Shown in pieces: positions 5,954-8,264 of a stretch of 8,264 bases of DNA. Each line of letters begins with the position of its first letter. Position 1 is the stretch's first letter. The DNA is from JANYBT01 sp038211475. GTDB taxonomy: Bacteria; Acidobacteriota; Terriglobia; Terriglobales; Acidobacteriaceae. Location: the NCBI GenBank assembly GCA_038211475.1, contig JBBQVN010000157.1, positions 1 through 8,264 on the forward strand, given 5' to 3'. The notes beneath the pieces are model-generated. The model searched no databases. It saw nothing but the letters and a program-made list of their open reading frames with translations, and was not told where the DNA came from. The position numbers and the translations under genes were made by a program.

Positions 5954-7528
5954 TCAATACGCGTTCAGGGGCACCCGTCCAAACCATGTACCTTCGAAGC
6001 CGGAGCGATTATCTCCCCAAACCGCATAAAGGTATTGGCTATCCATGTCGAGGGATGAAAGATCGTCACCGAACAAAAAGTTGCCGCGTTCTGGATTGTA
6101 GGTCGGAGATACCGCATGACTGATTCGAACGGTCTTGAACGTCTGACCTCCATCGCGCGAAACTGCAGACCAGACGTCGAAAGTCCGGTCTGGATACATC
6201 TGCTTCCAGATCAGGCCAATGTCGCCCTTGGGGGAATACTTCATGGCTTGGTGACTGAAGCTTGCGTTGGCAGGCAACTCGGCGGCGATGACCGGCGGGC
6301 GCCACGTGGTGCCGCCATCGTCAGTCACTGAAATCATCGTTCGCTTGCCCTCTGTCCGCGCCACGGCATACCGTCCCTCTTTGGTCGGGTCTGCGGAGAC
6401 CATGGTCCCACCAAACCCAGCCATGGGGCTCCGCGCAGCTGCAGACGCGCTGTTCGGATCTTTTGGAAGCGGGGGGATAATTTTGTAGTCGAATGTCTTT
6501 CCATCATCCTGGCTGATACCAAGCACCGTGCATGGACAGATCGCATTCACGGAAGCGGGCACGCTGCGGGTGGTATAGATGACCGCCAGATGTCCAAATG
6601 CCGCACTGAATATACCCATACCGAACGCCCCGCCTGGATAGTCGCTTTGGTCCGTTGGGTAGATTACGCCCCACTTCTTTCCCCCATCGTGGGAGGCCCG
6701 TAGAAAAGTATGAAAGCCACGAGCGCCGCCAGGCAAATTTGCGGCGGACCTGCCGTTGGGCGCGTTGGGCTGATGGCTCGCGGTAGCGTAGGCGCCGCCG
6801 CCGCTTCCGGAAACGTAGATTGTCCCTGTGGCGGCGTCGGCCACGAAAACTGGCCTGTCTACCGGCGAGACCTGCGTGAAGTCGGGCTTGATGCTGGGGG
6901 AATACAGCGCGGGCGACTGAAGGGGATGCACCCAGGTCGGGCTGGTCCAGGTCTGCCCCCTGTCCTCGGACCGAGCTATCGCGGTACCGCCGTGGGCGAG
7001 TTGAGCTTCTCCTCCGGGAGTGCTCCCATTTGCATCAAAATCGGCGGATCCTCGATTGAGGTATGCAAGGCATCCGTAGTAAAGCGCGCCGTCCGGCCCC
7101 GATCCCGCAAACGAGTCGCTGCATCGGTTCTTTTCCAGGACCTTGCGGAAGTTATCCTCGCTGAAGCTCCATGTCTTGCCGCCGTCCCGGGTCACGGCAA
7201 TGTCAGTTCTTGATCCGTCCGGCGTCGACAGTTCCTTGACTCTCATCTCCCGGCTTGCCGGCGTCGGAGGGGTTCCAAAACCCCCATGTGGGAGTGGAGC
7301 TTCGCCGGCAGGCAAACGATTAAGGGTTGCCATTCCCACAACGATAATGTTGTTTGAGTCCTTGGGATTGACAAAGACCCACGGCTCTCCCGCACCGCGG
7401 TTTGGGCTGCCCAGCAACAGATATTCGTCGGACGGAGATTCCTTGGCTGCTTGGGCCTGCAAAAGAGCAGTCGAGAGAACCGTTGCGGCTGCGAGCAACG
7501 CTGCCTTGAGGGATCTGCGTTTTAACAT
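5954..7528 (-). CDS. secreted sialidase-like protein with six BNR/Asp-box repeats
   Basis: 524 residues from ATG 7528, chosen because AAGGAG lies 5 nt upstream and a signal peptide follows at once (RR at 4-5, Ala/Leu core, likely cleavage after QAQA near residue 27). The longer frame to 7624 adds 32 residues before this and has no such support. Six Asp-boxes (S/T-x-D-x-G-x-T-W/F) are visible at about 113-120, 187-194, 279-286, 339-346, 402-409 and 457-464, marking a six-bladed sialidase-type beta-propeller that fills almost the whole mature protein. Four cysteines (C136, C153, C331, C333) could form disulfides in the periplasm or outside the cell. Asp-boxes are structural, and many such proteins are not sialidases. 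I cannot pick out the arginine triad, so sugar cleavage is unproven. It lies inside the island, next to the tRNA end, with no evident link to arsenic. Confidence 0.9.
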   Translation of the reverse strand: MLKRRSLKAALLAAATVLSTALLQAQAAKESPSDEYLLLGSPNRGAGEPWVFVNPKDSNNIIVVGMATLNRLPAGEAPLPHGGFGTPPTPASREMRVKELSTPDGSRTDIAVTRDGGKTWSFSEDNFRKVLEKNRCSDSFAGSGPDGALYYGCLAYLNRGSADFDANGSTPGGEAQLAHGGTAIARSEDRGQTWTSPTWVHPLQSPALYSPSIKPDFTQVSPVDRPVFVADAATGTIYVSGSGGGAYATASHQPNAPNGRSAANLPGGARGFHTFLRASHDGGKKWGVIYPTDQSDYPGGAFGMGIFSAAFGHLAVIYTTRSVPASVNAICPCTVLGISQDDGKTFDYKIIPPLPKDPNSASAAARSPMAGFGGTMVSADPTKEGRYAVARTEGKRTMISVTDDGGTTWRPPVIAAELPANASFSHQAMKYSPKGDIGLIWKQMYPDRTFDVWSAVSRDGGQTFKTVRISHAVSPTYNPERGNFLFGDDLSSLDMDSQYLYAVWGDNRSGFEGTWFGRVPLNAY

Positions 7529-7626
7529 ATTTCTCCTTGAAGGCGTGAAGTCAGCGGTGGGAAGATCTCCGCACGTAGCTCGCGTCACCGCGTAGACGAC
7601 AACTGGCCCTGCCGACTGCGGCAAGT

Positions 7627-7983
7627 TCAGACGTGAAAATGTCCGAGGCTAAAGCTCTTGCCCTTCATCGGCCAGACCCGCAGCGATTCCAGGCGCGGTG
7701 GTACTCCCGGGGTCGCTTTTATTGTAGATGCCCCCGTCAAGTCCACCACCCCGACCGATTCCCAGCCACAGACGGCAACAAATTTGGATGGGAAGTTCGA
7801 GGTCCGCTTGGCACGAGGTCGTACTCGTTCGTCGCGAAACGAAAGAAGAGTGGTGGCGTTCAAAAGGATTCAACAGAAAAGCATCACACTTTCATTCAAG
7901 TCTGGGCCCAGTTCCTTGATGTGAAGGGGTGACATGGCAACGACGCTGGCAGAGTCGGAGCAAGTCTGCGCGGGTGAGATCAT
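7627..7983 (-). pseudogene. possible small gene interrupted by an in-frame TGA
   Basis: ATG 7983 follows a good Shine-Dalgarno (GGAGG about 8 nt upstream) and opens a 37-codon frame that stops at TGA (7872-7870). The same frame then stays open without another stop for 80 codons, to 7627. Read together this is one 118-codon frame with a single stop. The second part contains FVAVCGWESVGVVDLTGAS and ends in a basic/aromatic tail (KGKSFSLGHFHV). I recognise neither half. It lies upstream of the sialidase-like gene on the same strand, 98 nt from it, so the two could be co-transcribed. The short 37-residue product may be the only real one, or the frame may be chance. Confidence 0.3.
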
Positions 7984-8143
7984 TGAATAATTCCTCCAAC
8001 TTTAGGCCGTTTCGCAAAGGCAACGCGTTGCACACCCAGGTCTTCGCTAACCCTTTGCCGTTCCGCGTCTAGGCACAGAATTTGGACAAAACATGGACAA
8101 CTTGAGAACAATGCGAAAGGGGCAGTATGCAAGTGCTTGAAAG
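7984..8143. promoter_or_regulatory. island right end: candidate recombinase-binding region
   Basis: 160 bp without a gene, next to the intact tRNA attachment site. It contains GGACA at 8084-8088 and at 8095-8099, 11 bp apart, the same pairing and strand as in repeat copies A and B. It also contains a perfect 12-bp palindrome GCAACGCGTTGC at 8020-8031. The position 45-120 bp inside the attachment site is where integrase arm sites and accessory-factor sites usually lie. No binding protein is encoded nearby, so this is an inference. Confidence 0.4.
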
Positions 8144-8144
8144 A

Positions 8145-8221
8145 TGGTGCGCCCTGAGAGATTCGAACTCCCGGCCTTCTGGTTCGTAGCCAGACGCTCT
8201 ATCCAGCTGAGCTAAGGGCGC
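8145..8221 (-). tRNA. tRNA-Arg (anticodon ACG), island integration target
   Basis: A complete cloverleaf on the minus strand: acceptor stem GCGCCCT with AGGGCGC, D arm GCTC/GAGC, anticodon stem TCTGG/CCAGA around loop CTACGAA (anticodon ACG, read as ICG after deamination), T arm GGGAG/CTCTC around TTCGAAT, discriminator A and encoded CCA (8147-8145). Its 3' half (8144-8189) is the right attachment repeat, so the element carried a matching half that keeps the tRNA functional after integration. The 3' end points into the island. Confidence 0.97.
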
Positions 8222-8238
8222 AATCGAATGGTGAGAAA

Positions 8239-8244
8239 ATTATA
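8239..8244 (-). promoter_or_regulatory. -10 element of the tRNA-Arg(ACG) promoter
   Basis: A perfect TATAAT on the minus strand lies 17 nt before the tRNA 5' end, giving a transcription start near 8232. The matching -35 would fall at or beyond the window edge and cannot be judged. Confidence 0.55.
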
Positions 8245-8264
8245 GCGGAAACTTTCGATTTGAC

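Larger units (their letters stand above)
1190..8189. mobile_element. tRNA-Arg-integrated genomic island with arsenic-resistance cargo, no recognisable integrase
   Basis: Perfect 46-bp direct repeats (1190-1235 and 8144-8189) lie 6,954 bp apart and both derive from tRNA-Arg(ACG). The interior holds accessory functions: a metal-ion transporter, an ars locus and a secreted BNR-repeat protein. The exterior holds tRNAs and ordinary chromosomal genes. No tyrosine or serine recombinase, excisionase, relaxase or transposase can be recognised in any frame. The island is therefore probably a decayed or non-autonomous integrative element whose integrase was lost or supplied in trans. Paired GGACA motifs sit just inside both ends, as would be expected of arm-type recombinase sites. 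Confidence 0.83.

Noticed and set aside
5582..6058. 158-codon plus-strand frame through repeat copy B
   Set aside because: Part lies antisense to the sialidase-like gene, part is the repeat; no ribosome binding site and no recognisable protein pattern.
6710..7595. Plus-strand open frames of 150-167 codons antisense to the sialidase-like gene
   Set aside because: Low-complexity Gly/Ala/Arg composition and complete overlap with the well-supported Asp-box protein.
1..8264. CRISPR array, toxin-antitoxin pair or phage structural genes
   Set aside because: No regularly spaced repeats, no recognisable toxin/antitoxin overlap and no phage-type proteins seen; the repeats present are the att pair, A/B and the GGACA pairs.

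Overview
The window looks like a bacterial chromosome segment carrying a small tRNA-integrated genomic island with arsenic-resistance cargo. The host is most plausibly an Acidobacteriota (Terriglobia-like) bacterium. That rests on the style of the small secreted and membrane proteins at the left edge, the BNR/Asp-box secreted protein and the DUF5659-like protein. It is an inference from protein character, not from a marker gene.

Left flank (1-1189, ordinary chromosome): a 3'-incomplete small secreted protein, a small multi-pass membrane protein of unknown function whose C-terminus looks shortened, and tRNA-Arg(UCG), all on the minus strand. Right flank (8190-8264): the 5' half and the -10 element of tRNA-Arg(ACG).

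Island (about 1190-8189): a 46-bp perfect direct repeat bounds it. One copy is the 3' half of the intact tRNA-Arg(ACG) at 8145-8221. The other is a displaced tRNA 3'-half at 1190-1235, next to tRNA-Arg(UCG). Removing the island would restore a tandem tRNA-Arg(ACG)/tRNA-Arg(UCG) pair about 30 nt apart. I see no integrase or transposase inside.

Island cargo from left to right: a mostly empty stretch with repeat copy A; a short cation diffusion facilitator (CDF) transporter on the plus strand; a perfect 15-bp hairpin; a small DUF5659-like protein; a divergent arsenic locus (acr3 and arsR on the minus strand; an arsM remnant and arsC on the plus strand) sharing one compact regulatory region; repeat copy B; a secreted six-Asp-box sialidase-like protein on the minus strand; and a gene-poor end carrying a GGACA pair. 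Copies A and B are about 105 bp long, about 94% identical, and bracket the metal(loid) genes.

Expected working: ArsR represses both divergent units until arsenite binds its Cys-x-Cys site. ArsC reduces arsenate to arsenite and Acr3 exports it. The methylation branch (ArsM) seems lost: only the two ends of an ArsM-like protein remain, fused in frame, and they still end in an ATGA overlap with arsC. Both arsR and the CDF gene appear to start with little or no leader.
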